From a virus: DNA of 26,635 bases. The translations under genes were made by a program, and so were the position numbers. Of this stretch, positions 1-6,967 are shown in pieces. The stretch covers positions 1 to 26,635 of IMG/VR virus record IMGVR_UViG_3300048828_000356; one strand, 5' to 3'. The notes beneath the pieces are model-generated. The model had not been told where the DNA came from. It did not search any database and was given only the letters and a program-made list of their open reading frames with translations. The stretch's first letter is position 1, and the number at the start of each line of letters is the position of its first letter.

Positions 1-212
1 GCGAAGTGTCCATCGAATTCATCTTTGAACCATTGGAATTCAGCATTTATTGATTTTGCTCTTAGGAATTCTTCTACTCGATTATCACCATTTTTGGAAT
101 CGTATAGAACTACGATTTCATCTTCATGTCTTTTATGTTTTAAAAGAAATGGTATGAGTTTTTGTATTTCTACAAACTCATTACATACTGTAATTGCGTA
201 ACTTATTTTCAT
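1..212 (-). CDS. GT2-like glycosyltransferase, N-terminal part (cut by window edge)
   Basis: Only the first 70 codons are present; the reading frame stays open to base 1, so the C-terminus lies outside the window. The protein begins MKISYAITVCNE, followed by a helix and then DEIVVLYDSKNGDN. This is the usual opening of a GT-A (family 2) glycosyltransferase: a beta strand ending in the nucleotide-binding T-x-C/Y-N-E segment, then a second strand carrying D residues. The ATG at 210-212 lies 17 bases downstream of a strong Bacteroidota-type promoter (230-261), which supports this start. Two further glycosyltransferases lie just upstream (848-3564), so it probably belongs to a sugar-transfer group acting on virion, DNA or cell-surface glycans. 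The substrate cannot be told. The family call rests on the N-terminal motif alone. Confidence 0.7.
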   Translation of the reverse strand, partial: MKISYAITVCNEFVEIQKLIPFLLKHKRHEDEIVVLYDSKNGDNRVEEFLRAKSINAEFQWFKDEFDGHF

Positions 213-229
213 ATTGTTGTATTATATAA

Positions 230-261
230 CTAATATACGAAAAATTATTCATTTAAACAAA
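230..261 (-). promoter_or_regulatory. Bacteroidota-type promoter before the GT2-like gene
   Basis: Read on the minus strand the site is TTTG (258-261), 20 bases, then TATATTAG (230-237), with TTTTTCG directly before the -7 box. This fits the TTTG/TAnnTTTG -33/-7 consensus of Bacteroidota housekeeping sigma factors. The start codon lies 17 bases beyond the -7 box. A 23-base segment (229-251) is identical to part of the promoter at 5458-5489. Confidence 0.75.
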
Positions 262-298
262 CATTATCGTATATTTTTTTGTGTTCACTATCACTGCC

Positions 299-321
299 AA
301 CTATCTGATTATCAGTTAGTT
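299..321. other. Imperfect palindrome (possible hairpin) at a gene end
   Basis: The 23 bases pair end to end (AACTA...CTGAT / ATCAG...TAGTT) with one A-A mismatch. The palindrome overlaps the stop codon (312-314) of the unknown gene at 312-848 and lies upstream of the promoter at 230-261. No U-tract follows on the minus strand, so it is not a standard rho-independent terminator. It could be an RNA stem protecting a 3' end or a protein-binding site. The rest of the 213-311 gap holds only the promoter and AT-rich sequence. Confidence 0.3.
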
Positions 322-848
322 AAGTTATTACCTTCATCGTTACGTTTTCTTTCAGCGGCATCTGCTTCCAACTTTCTTCTTTTCTCTCTCGTATCAACCT
401 TATCAAAGTTACCGTAATTGTAATTTACTACTTCAATACTTTTAAGTTTTAAAAGGTCAAATGTTCTATATGCTTCCCTCAAATCAGGGTCAGATTTAAT
501 TTCTGATGTATAGAACGCCTTAGAATTCTCATTTATTTGAATCTTTGCTAAATCTAATTTTTTAACTTTAGATGCGGTGGATACTACTTCATCATTTAAT
601 CTTGCCATTTCCAAAATATCAGTTAAAGATAAATTATCCAAAGATAATCCATGTAGTTTAGCTTTTGAATCTGCTACTCTTGGCCATTTAGGTTGTAATA
701 CAAATACCATATACCTTTTTAAATCTCCGTCTTTAGTTTTGTATCTAAACTTAATCATCTGCCCTCTTTCTATCTTACCCCTAAGTACAGGAGTGGCATC
801 TGATGTTTTTCTTAAATGTGAATTGTAATATCCTTTTTTGTTTGCCAT
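312..848 (-). CDS. Conserved-looking phage protein of unknown function
   Basis: A 178-residue protein whose function I do not recognise. The N-terminal half carries a beta-rich segment, GQMIKFRYKTKDG...RYMVFVLQPKWP, then KLHGLSLDNLSL. This resembles a small SH3-like barrel followed by the 'hydrophobic-L-x-P-x-W ... HGL-x-L' pattern I associate with uncharacterised myophage proteins. The middle has FYTSEIKSDPDLREAYRTF. The C-terminus is very basic and acidic (TREKRRKLEADAAERKRNDEG), probably a charged helix. There is no signal peptide or membrane segment. The ATG overlaps the stop of the upstream glycosyltransferase by one base (TAATG), so the two are probably translationally coupled. A structural or assembly role is possible but unproven. 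Confidence 0.75.
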   Translation of the reverse strand: MANKKGYYNSHLRKTSDATPVLRGKIERGQMIKFRYKTKDGDLKRYMVFVLQPKWPRVADSKAKLHGLSLDNLSLTDILEMARLNDEVVSTASKVKKLDLAKIQINENSKAFYTSEIKSDPDLREAYRTFDLLKLKSIEVVNYNYGNFDKVDTREKRRKLEADAAERKRNDEGNNLTN

Positions 849-2176
849 TATTTAACTTTCTTTAATTTAGGTAAATTTATCTTAGGTTCAGTTTTGGATT
901 TCTTTTTTAATTTAGGTAAAGTTAACCCAACTGATACAGGAACTTCATCCGCTCCTTTTAAATAAGTATCTAGCAACTCTTCCATTTTTTCAAATGAGAA
1001 GTTATCTTTTGTATATTGTCTATGTTTTCTAGATTTCTCCAAATAAGGTTTGTAGTTTTTAAACATATCTTTCATAGTTCCACCAGCTACAGAATAATCA
1101 ATTGTAAACCACTTAGAATCCTCTAATAAGAACTTACTTGATGCTGATTTATGTACATTATCCATCGTACCTGTAATACAAGATACATAATCAGGATTTA
1201 AGAAATCCATATGACCACTAAAAGCTGATACTACCATTGGTTTACCACTAATAGTTGCTTCTAATAAAGGTCTACCAAATCCTTCACCTCTCGTAAATGA
1301 AACGTGAGCTTTTACCTTTGGGTGATTATATAATGCGTTTATTTCCCAATCACTTAAATCTGAATGTAATAGATATACATTAGGTAATCTCCCACCTATT
1401 GATTTTTTATAATTAGTGATTAGTGTTCTGATTCTATCTCTATCAGGTAGTGAAGTACCACCACCACTTGTTTTTAAAATCAAAGCAGGTGGATTCTTTT
1501 TATCTTTAAATGCATGTAAGAATGTCCAAACCAATCCACTTACATTTTTTCTATCTTGTTGGAAATCTCCATTTAACCAATGCCCTACAAATAAGAAACA
1601 AAATGATTCTTTAATATCTTTAAGAGCTTTATCAACTCTTTCTTCAGATGGTGCTTTATTATCATATACTTCTAAATCAACACCTTCAAATAAAACTTCA
1701 ATATCAGTTTCTAATTGTAATTTACCAACCAACTTCCCACTATTCTCTTCTTTCTTATCAAATACAGTATTAGTAGAAACTCCTTTTGTAAAGTTAGAAG
1801 ATACCAATACTTTATCCATTCTATTCATACCCTCTAAACATTCAGCAGGCATTACAGTTGTTTCAACACCAGCGGTTACACCAATATTGTATTTACCTAC
1901 AGGATGAAATTCATTTGGAACAGTTATCTGAATCCAAACATCAGGTTTAGGTTCACCCTCTTTTTTTGGAATATATATCTTTTCTAACAAATCATCATCT
2001 TCACCTTGTTTCAATGCATCCATTGGACAATTACCCCATCTTTGAGATAGTATCTTTACTTCCCAATCAGGTCTTACTGACATCAGAGCTCTTACGAAAT
2101 CTCTACTTCTTGAACCATACCCACTCCTCGTAGATATTGGACAACTAATTACACATACTTTTTTTATATTTTCCAT
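848..2176 (-). CDS. GT4-family glycosyltransferase
   Basis: A 442-residue GT-B-fold glycosyltransferase of the GT4 type. The N-terminal Rossmann domain opens with KVCVISCPISTRSGYGSRSRDFVRAL. The C-terminal nucleotide-sugar domain has FLFVGHWLNGDFQQDRKN (about 194-211; R209/K210 fit the phosphate-binding basic pair), LILKTSGGG (232-240), and the E-x7-E signature RGEGFGRPLLEAT with E298 and E306. The last 25 residues are a lysine- and proline-rich tail (LPKLKKKSKTEPKINLPKLKKVK region). The start overlaps the end of the next upstream glycosyltransferase by 13 bases, so both are in one operon. It probably transfers a sugar from a nucleotide donor, but donor and acceptor are unknown. Phage targets could be DNA bases, virion proteins or host surface glycan. 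Confidence 0.88.
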   Translation of the reverse strand: MENIKKVCVISCPISTRSGYGSRSRDFVRALMSVRPDWEVKILSQRWGNCPMDALKQGEDDDLLEKIYIPKKEGEPKPDVWIQITVPNEFHPVGKYNIGVTAGVETTVMPAECLEGMNRMDKVLVSSNFTKGVSTNTVFDKKEENSGKLVGKLQLETDIEVLFEGVDLEVYDNKAPSEERVDKALKDIKESFCFLFVGHWLNGDFQQDRKNVSGLVWTFLHAFKDKKNPPALILKTSGGGTSLPDRDRIRTLITNYKKSIGGRLPNVYLLHSDLSDWEINALYNHPKVKAHVSFTRGEGFGRPLLEATISGKPMVVSAFSGHMDFLNPDYVSCITGTMDNVHKSASSKFLLEDSKWFTIDYSVAGGTMKDMFKNYKPYLEKSRKHRQYTKDNFSFEKMEELLDTYLKGADEVPVSVGLTLPKLKKKSKTEPKINLPKLKKVK

Positions 2177-3564
2177 AACACTATATCTTTTTTAGGTGAA
2201 TAATTTTTTAATGTGGTATCTATTGCTTCAATGAATCTCTCACCCATTAGTTTTGAGGTCATACCAGCTTCTTTTGATTTCATCCACTCTGAACCTTCCA
2301 ATCCACACTCAACTCTTCTATCTTCTTTAGTATCATACCACTGTCTGATTGCTTTAGATACATCTTCATATGAACATCTGTCATCAAAGATGTATGGAGT
2401 TGGTGGTGAACCTTGTAATGAACGGTTAGTTGGCCATACAGGAATCACCCAACTACCCCAACTTAAATTTTGTGGTAACTTCTTTTTATCATGTAACGAA
2501 CCTAACTCAACATATTGGTCGGCAGTGATATACTTACCATCAATAGTAAAATTACATTGGTCTTGTAATCCACCTGTAACATTAACAATGATTGGTGTTC
2601 CTGCATTTACAGATTCACAACTGGCCAATCCGAATCCCTCATTAGATGCAATATTAAGATTAACATCACACATATTATATAATATATTCAAATCATCAGT
2701 ACTAAATGTAGAATGTGTAAATTGTACATCATAGTCAGGACAAATATTTTCAATAACCTGTACCAAATCAGTTCCATTTGAATCTACTGGTTGTGTATGT
2801 AACATCAATAAACAGTTATCTGATTGTTCTTTTGTTAATCCATCACAAAACTCTTTATATGCGAGTATAACATCACCTGGACTTTTTCTTCTGATATTAC
2901 GATTGTTCCATAATGCTATGAAGTCTTTATTCTCTGGAACGTTTAGTTTAGTTCTCATATCTAAGATGGCCTCTTTACCTTCTTTTGTATGTTTGATTGG
3001 TTTGAATTTTTCAGATGTACCATGTGGAATATATTTCATTTGCCAATCTTTATAATCCATACCATATTTTTTCATAACCCTACGATTAATACCGTATGTT
3101 TGTTTTGAGATACTCATAAGTAAATCACAACTTCCATAGAACGGAGCGTTCCACATTGGGTCTGGTAAATCATCCCATATGTTTAGATACATAATTGGAA
3201 CGTGTTTACGGATTTCATCTTCCATATTATACAACCATCCCCAAAAACGTGGGTCTGTAAAATGTAATATGGCATCAACAGGTTCATTAATTAAAATGTT
3301 TCTAATTAATTCAGGATTACCATAACCACTTGATGGTATAATTCTAACAGATGCATCTTCTATTCCTGCTTCTTTTTTTACATCATCAGATACATCGAAG
3401 AACTTCCCCTCATCAGGATGTTTCACCGCCGCTCCAACTTGTAACCAATCGTATTTATGTGCTGTATGGAGTACCATCTCCTTAGACATAGTAGCGATAC
3501 CACTATGTAATCTTAAATCATCTGATAACAGAAGTATAAGAGGTTTCTTCTTTTGTTTACTCAT
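2164..3564 (-). CDS. GT4-family glycosyltransferase
   Basis: A 466-residue GT-B glycosyltransferase. The N-terminal domain starts PLILLLSDDLRLHSGIATMSKEMV, with the glycine-containing acceptor-side loop. The interdomain region has the GT4 hallmark YIPHGTSEKFKPI (about 178-190). The C-terminal domain shows WNNRNIRRKSPGD (219-231, phosphate-binding R/K) and the E-x7-E motif NEGFGLASCES, with E309 and E317. It is of the same family as its downstream neighbour, with which it overlaps by 13 bases, but the two are clearly diverged and not a recent duplication. The leader is GAAATAAGTTATG, an A-rich start without a Shine-Dalgarno site, as elsewhere in this genome. Substrates cannot be inferred. Confidence 0.88.
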   Translation of the reverse strand: MSKQKKKPLILLLSDDLRLHSGIATMSKEMVLHTAHKYDWLQVGAAVKHPDEGKFFDVSDDVKKEAGIEDASVRIIPSSGYGNPELIRNILINEPVDAILHFTDPRFWGWLYNMEDEIRKHVPIMYLNIWDDLPDPMWNAPFYGSCDLLMSISKQTYGINRRVMKKYGMDYKDWQMKYIPHGTSEKFKPIKHTKEGKEAILDMRTKLNVPENKDFIALWNNRNIRRKSPGDVILAYKEFCDGLTKEQSDNCLLMLHTQPVDSNGTDLVQVIENICPDYDVQFTHSTFSTDDLNILYNMCDVNLNIASNEGFGLASCESVNAGTPIIVNVTGGLQDQCNFTIDGKYITADQYVELGSLHDKKKLPQNLSWGSWVIPVWPTNRSLQGSPPTPYIFDDRCSYEDVSKAIRQWYDTKEDRRVECGLEGSEWMKSKEAGMTSKLMGERFIEAIDTTLKNYSPKKDIVLWKI

Positions 3565-3594
3565 AACTTATTTCTTTTGTAATAAATATAATAA

Positions 3595-3990
3595 TTAATT
3601 TATATAATTGACTTTTTTACTAAATCTTTCTAACATCTTTTCAAAGTGTTTTTGTTCTGATGGTTTGATACCACCAAAGTAAAACAATTTATCTGCGTGT
3701 TTCACAACACAATCATACTGATGTAACGTTTGGGTTGGGTGAAATGGTTTAGAATAATATTCATCACTCATACCACTATATAAGTTTCTAACTGTATGAG
3801 CTGGATTGTATTCAGTATATCTAAATCCAAACTCTAATGCATACTTTCTTATATATTTCTCACCACCATTTTTATTACCTCTCGTTATAATATTAACATC
3901 AGTTCCTAATTTTTCTTTTATTGTGTACAGAAACTCTCTTAACTTTCTAACGTTCTCATACTTCGGTGAGCTCAGTATTGCTACGTTCAT
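3595..3990 (-). CDS. SLOG/DprA-like (DUF2493-type) nucleotide-binding protein
   Basis: I place the start at the ATG at 3988-3990, giving 131 residues. The frame stays open upstream to 4125, but that part only shadows the transglycosylase gene. The protein opens MNVAILSSPKYENV (Rossmann-like first strand) and has IITRGNKNGGEKYIRKYALEFGF at about 35-56. This matches the 'R-G-x-x-x-G-G-(D/E)...A...G' pattern of the SLOG superfamily (YspA/DUF2493, related to DprA and lysine-decarboxylase-like proteins). HADKLFYFGGI (98-108) is the later strand. Members are thought to bind or hydrolyse nucleotide-type ligands. The start overlaps the end of the transglycosylase by 35 bases. Family call is moderate; function is unknown. 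Confidence 0.65.
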   Translation of the reverse strand: MNVAILSSPKYENVRKLREFLYTIKEKLGTDVNIITRGNKNGGEKYIRKYALEFGFRYTEYNPAHTVRNLYSGMSDEYYSKPFHPTQTLHQYDCVVKHADKLFYFGGIKPSEQKHFEKMLERFSKKVNYIN

Positions 3991-4489
3991 CTTTTTGTTG
4001 TTTTTTAAGTTGCTTTTGTACCCGTTTCCAATATCTTTTTGTAAGACTTTTCTTAAACCAGTTCGGACCACCATTCCAAGCTCGTGCGATTTCTTCATAT
4101 GTACTATTTTTGTTGTGATATCCATTCACAATGTGAAACATTTCAATTGATTTCTCTCTACTCCATCTATCCTCTAATGTATATTCTAATTCAGATTTCT
4201 GAATCTTTAATATACGATTTACCTCTCTAACCATAATTGGTCTGATTTGTAAACATCCTACCGCTTCCTCTTTTTTACAATAAGCAGAATCATTACCTAC
4301 ACTCTCAACCATAATCATCGCTTGAATCAATGGGTCAACATCTAAGGTATATGTTGGTTTTACGAATGTGGGTTCAACTACTTTCACCTCAATCTTAGTT
4401 GGTTCTATTGGTTCAACTTCGATTAGATGTGGTTGTGTACCACCCAATCCTAACGAAACAGGTAGTAATAATAACATTAACTTTCTCAT
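3956..4489 (-). CDS. Lytic transglycosylase-like (SLT) muramidase, probably exported
   Basis: A 177-residue protein with a hydrophobic N-terminus (MRKLMLLLLPVSLGLGG, residues 1-17) that looks like a signal peptide or membrane anchor. A proline/valine/glutamate-rich linker follows to about residue 50. The SLT domain has the catalytic glutamate in IMVESVGNDSAY (E62), then VGCLQIRP (77-84, the 'GLMQI' position) and ARAWNGGPNW (135-144, the 'AYNAG' position), ending in a basic YWKRVQKQLKKQQK helix. It should cleave the glycan strands of peptidoglycan, for lysis or DNA entry. Its ATG overlaps the stop of the upstream nuclease (ATGA). An export signal on a lysozyme-like phage protein suggests a signal-dependent endolysin, but a host-like periplasmic enzyme is also possible. 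Confidence 0.82.
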   Translation of the reverse strand: MRKLMLLLLPVSLGLGGTQPHLIEVEPIEPTKIEVKVVEPTFVKPTYTLDVDPLIQAMIMVESVGNDSAYCKKEEAVGCLQIRPIMVREVNRILKIQKSELEYTLEDRWSREKSIEMFHIVNGYHNKNSTYEEIARAWNGGPNWFKKSLTKRYWKRVQKQLKKQQKDERSNTELTEV

Positions 4490-5433
4490 ACTTTATGTCT
4501 ATTTTCTTTTGGGCATTTATCGTAATCATTCTTAAACGGACACCATTTACAATTCTTATTGTTCTTACCAGCCATAGCAGGATACTCTGATTCGGTTCTG
4601 TATGAACCATCTTCATTGAATGAGTTTCTAACGAAATCTTCGAAACTCTTAGTAATCTTATTTAAGGTAGGTTTACCACTAGCAGGTTCAAATGTTTGTA
4701 CTCTCTTCTGAGCGAACATCATCCCTTCCATCAACCTACGTTTTACGATAAAGTACTTTGTACTGATTTTATCAATTGGATAACCATATTGTTCTGATAA
4801 AAACTTTTTATATAGAACTAACTGAGCCGTTTTGGTTTTATCCGCCTTCTGCCATTTGTTCCAACCTTGTGTGGATGTTTTGATATCCCAAATCTGTAGT
4901 TTGTTTTCGTATGTATCTTCGAATACTAAATCTAAGAACCCCATCATATATACATTATGTGATTCTAATGCCTTAGAGTATATTGGTAATTCGATAGCCA
5001 CCAATTTCATATGACGGGTATTGAAGTAATCCAAACGATTCTTTGTAACGAAGTTTAAGATATTGATTCCATCTTCTAAGAACTCTTCCATCTGAGATGG
5101 GTTACTGAATTCTACAGATGTTTGGTCTCTCATCTTTTTATACTCAACAACCATACTTTCGTATAACATCTTACCTAAATCTAACTCACCAGCTTCTTTA
5201 GGAGATTTGTTATACAGTACATCTAACCACTCTTGTAGTGTTTCATGCATCGCAGTCCCAAATACAAGATGTATGGATGGGTCGAATGTTCGGAGTCCAT
5301 CCATATAGTTCAACTTCCATTGATGAGGACAGTTGGCATACATTGTATATTGGGAATACGATACTTTTTTATCAGTAGGTTGTGGTTCTCTTACCCCAAG
5401 TCTAAAGACATTATTTATCTTTGTGTCTTTCAT
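4486..5433 (-). CDS. PD-(D/E)XK exonuclease with Cas4/AddB-like 4Fe-4S cysteines
   Basis: A 315-residue RecB/Cas4-type nuclease. The N-terminus has YSQYTMYANCPHQWKLNYMDG with C35, followed by FGTAMHETLQEWL (H63). The catalytic core is GFLDLVFED (D168), then IWDIKTSTQGW (D183 and K185) and QLVLYKKF (Q204 with L-Y), in the order H...D...D-x-K...Q-xx-x-Y. The C-terminus has CKWCPFKNDYDKC (C295, C298, C307). One N-terminal plus three C-terminal cysteines is the Fe-S cluster layout of AddB and Cas4. It probably trims DNA ends in recombination or host DNA degradation. The gene follows its own promoter (5458-5489) and is translationally coupled to the transglycosylase. No cas1 or cas2 gene is nearby, so a CRISPR role is not supported. 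Confidence 0.87.
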   Translation of the reverse strand: MKDTKINNVFRLGVREPQPTDKKVSYSQYTMYANCPHQWKLNYMDGLRTFDPSIHLVFGTAMHETLQEWLDVLYNKSPKEAGELDLGKMLYESMVVEYKKMRDQTSVEFSNPSQMEEFLEDGINILNFVTKNRLDYFNTRHMKLVAIELPIYSKALESHNVYMMGFLDLVFEDTYENKLQIWDIKTSTQGWNKWQKADKTKTAQLVLYKKFLSEQYGYPIDKISTKYFIVKRRLMEGMMFAQKRVQTFEPASGKPTLNKITKSFEDFVRNSFNEDGSYRTESEYPAMAGKNNKNCKWCPFKNDYDKCPKENRHKV

Positions 5434-5457
5434 ATAGTTATATCTATTATTACAGTA

Positions 5458-5489
5458 CTAATATACGAAAAATTATTCAATATACCAAA
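5458..5489 (-). promoter_or_regulatory. Bacteroidota-type promoter before the nuclease gene
   Basis: On the minus strand: TTTG (5486-5489), 20 bases, TATATTAG (5458-5465), preceded by TTTTTCG. The ATG of the nuclease is 24 bases past the -7 box. Bases 5457-5479 are identical to 229-251 in the promoter before the GT2-like gene. It starts the transcription unit running from the nuclease to the left, after a 75-base gap. Confidence 0.75.
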
Positions 5490-5508
5490 TTTTAATGTTA
5501 TTAAATTG

Positions 5509-5811
5509 TTAAGTTTTTGGAGTATATAAATTATACTTTAAGGTTAACTCATCACCTTCTTTGATGTCTACTAAAGTTCTAATGTGGTAGTTACCACTTT
5601 TCTGTACATCTATTTGTAAGTTAGGAGTTTCACTATGGTTGATAAAACCACCTAATGGTGTTCTAATGAATCCATTTTCTGATGCAATATCAATAATATG
5701 TGTTAATCCTAAATCTGTATCAGATTTAATATCTTCTACTGCGAATAAACCCAATCCTTCAATCCCAGATTGTTTGATTGTTACTTCCTTTGGAAGTGGT
5801 CTATAAGTCAT
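5509..5811 (-). CDS. SET-domain protein (putative protein lysine methyltransferase)
   Basis: I choose the ATG at 5809-5811 (100 residues). The frame is open further upstream, but that stretch overlaps the end of the neighbouring gene and has no SET character. Visible SET motifs are GIEGLGLFAVEDIKSDTDLG (17-35, the G-x-G S-adenosylmethionine turn), GGFINHSETPNLQ (54-66, the N-H-S-x-x-P-N pseudoknot motif) and EGDELTLKYNLY (85-96, with the conserved G-(D/E)-E-L and tyrosine). It is a minimal SET domain without pre- or post-SET cysteines. It should methylate lysine in a protein, but the target is unknown; candidates are ribosomal or nucleoid proteins of the host or the phage's own histone-like protein (7239-7409). 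It starts five bases after the Nmad1-like gene. Confidence 0.85.
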   Translation of the reverse strand: MTYRPLPKEVTIKQSGIEGLGLFAVEDIKSDTDLGLTHIIDIASENGFIRTPLGGFINHSETPNLQIDVQKSGNYHIRTLVDIKEGDELTLKYNLYTPKT

Positions 5812-5815
5812 ACGA

Positions 5816-6226
5816 CTACTTCGCCCATTTTTTACGTTGTACAATCTGAGAGATAATTCCATATACTGATAAATCTTCATAAGTATCTTGAATGTTCTCA
5901 CCAACCTCATCTGGTTGTCCTAATACAACTAATTGTTTTAATCTCTGAATCTTATCATTCTTTCTGAACCATAACCCAACTAAAGATAATTTTATATCTT
6001 CATCAGATTCTAAATTAGTTCCAACTGAGATATTACCTGGTCCGTAATTCCTTTGTTTCTTACAAAAGGTTACATACATCTCATCTAATATCTTTTTGAA
6101 CTCCTTTGTAGTTTCAGGATATAATCGTTCACAATATTGAATTGCGTTTTCTTTCTTATCTTCCTTAATAGTTCTTTCTCCATTGTGAACTACTTTTGTT
6201 TTTGCCTCTCTTAGTATTTCTGCCAT
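5816..6226 (-). CDS. DUF1599 / Nmad1-like protein (nucleotide-modification associated)
   Basis: A 136-residue protein. The key segment is FCKKQRNYGPGNISVGTNLESDEDIKLSLVGLWFRKNDKIQRLKQLV (about 54-99), then QPDEVGENIQDTYEDLSVYGIISQIV. The YGPGNIS, R-x-N/K-DK-x-x-RL and D-T-x-x-D-L-x-x-Y-x-x-I elements match the DUF1599 family as I know it. Comparative genomics has linked that family to base-modification pathways (Nmad1). It is mostly helical and acidic in these motifs, reminiscent of MazG-type all-alpha nucleotide pyrophosphatases, so it may bind or hydrolyse a (modified) nucleotide. It lies directly upstream of the SET gene and 25 bases after the small acidic protein. Family call is fairly firm from motifs; biochemical role is inference. 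Confidence 0.75.
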   Translation of the reverse strand: MAEILREAKTKVVHNGERTIKEDKKENAIQYCERLYPETTKEFKKILDEMYVTFCKKQRNYGPGNISVGTNLESDEDIKLSLVGLWFRKNDKIQRLKQLVVLGQPDEVGENIQDTYEDLSVYGIISQIVQRKKWAK

Positions 6227-6251
6227 ATTTTATATTTAATATTGTTTTAAA

Positions 6252-6539
6252 TCAAACTTCTATTACTTTTTCTTCCAATGCCTTTGGTAGTTCAACTTCA
6301 ATTAGATTTTTTAATTCATCAGGACTATCTGCAAATAATTCTATTGGAAAATCCGAATATTTAACCATCTCTCCTTCTACATTGTACTGAACTTCATATA
6401 TACCATAGATGTAGTCACCATCCTCAATTGGTACTTTTACTACTCTATAGTTCCAATAAGATGGGTCGTTAGGAAAGTCCAACCCTAACTCTAATTGATT
6501 TGGGTCTACTGACCCGGAATCTAATGTTTCTTCACTCAT
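6252..6539 (-). CDS. Small acidic protein of unknown function
   Basis: A 95-residue, strongly acidic protein that I do not recognise. The N-terminal 25 residues are low-complexity acidic (SEETLDSGSVDPNQLELGLDF). A beta-rich middle follows (YWNYRVVKVPIEDGDYIYGIYEVQYNV), then EGEMVKYSDFPIELFADSPDELKNLIEVELPKALEEKVIEV. The core 'W-x-Y-R-V-V-K ... Y-G-I-Y-E-V-Y-Y' resembles small proteins seen in T4-like marine phages, but I assign no function. Its ATG overlaps the gp62 stop codon as ATGA, so it is translationally coupled to the clamp loader small subunit. A replication-associated accessory role is possible from position only. Confidence 0.75.
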   Translation of the reverse strand: MSEETLDSGSVDPNQLELGLDFPNDPSYWNYRVVKVPIEDGDYIYGIYEVQYNVEGEMVKYSDFPIELFADSPDELKNLIEVELPKALEEKVIEV

Positions 6540-6967
6540 TTTAATAATTTTTTACTTTCTTTTTCTGTTAAACCGTATTTCATAAGAATGTTTATAATAT
6601 CATCTTTGGATAGGATATCTAAATAGTCAATAACTTCTCTCTGTGATACTCCGTACCAATTAGATAAATGTAATAACATTTCTTTATTATGTTTACCCGT
6701 TCCTTTACCTTTGATGTACTTATCAAACGTCTTTTGTTTAGGTAGGTAATCAAAATATACCTTGTAAACATCTCTTGCAGATAACAACCCAATGGTGTAT
6801 TTCTGTAGGATGTTTACAATAGGTAATAAATCTGTATTCATACTTAACCATCTATTAATTATGAAAGGTGAAAAGGTCTTCTTATCCATATCAGATAATG
6901 AATTCCAACTCACTTTCTTTTCCTTAATACCAGATAGGTGTTCGAATATAGTTTTTGCTTTTGCCAT
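6536..6967 (-). CDS. 62: Clamp loader small subunit, gp62-like
   Basis: A 143-residue protein that matches the short marine T4-like form of gp62. It starts with a helix (TIFEHLSGIKEKKVSWNSLSDMDKKTFSPFIINRWLSMNTDLLPIVNILQ), where 'FSPFIINRWLSM' is the recognisable segment. It continues with VYFDYLPKQKTFDKYIKG and a C-terminal helical part ending LTEKESKKLLK. With gp44 it would form the 4:1 clamp loader that opens gp45 around primed DNA. It is shorter than T4 gp62 (about 187 residues), as in marine relatives. In T4, 62 sits directly beside 44; here a zinc ribbon and a histone-like gene lie between them. The start overlaps the zinc-ribbon stop by one base (TAATG). Confidence 0.8.
   Translation of the reverse strand: MAKAKTIFEHLSGIKEKKVSWNSLSDMDKKTFSPFIINRWLSMNTDLLPIVNILQKYTIGLLSARDVYKVYFDYLPKQKTFDKYIKGKGTGKHNKEMLLHLSNWYGVSQREVIDYLDILSKDDIINILMKYGLTEKESKKLLK

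Noticed and set aside
1416-1907. Plus-strand open frame of 163 codons opposite the GT4 gene, and other plus-strand frames across the window
   Set aside because: All lie antisense to minus-strand genes with clear domains, have unnatural composition and lack promoters. No independent plus-strand gene is supported.
3565-3594. TATATTTA in the gap before the 466-residue glycosyltransferase
   Set aside because: No TTTG 20 bases upstream; AT-rich sequence alone is not enough.
3991-4125. N-terminal extension of the SLOG-like protein
   Set aside because: This part only shadows the transglycosylase frame and has no family character; the ATG at 3990 gives a proper first strand.
4413-4616. 67-codon minus-strand open frame spanning the transglycosylase/nuclease junction
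   Set aside because: It overlaps two well-supported genes out of frame and has no recognisable motif.
4486-5433. Cas4 of a phage-encoded CRISPR system
   Set aside because: No cas1, cas2 or repeat array in the window; the nuclease is better called a stand-alone RecB/AddB-like enzyme.
5812-5910. N-terminal extension of the SET protein
   Set aside because: It overlaps the Nmad1-like gene and precedes the natural SET start; the ATG at 5811 fits domain size.
6227-6251. Possible promoter before the Nmad1-like gene
   Set aside because: A TTTG is present upstream, but the box 20 bases on (TAAAATAT) does not match TATATTnG.
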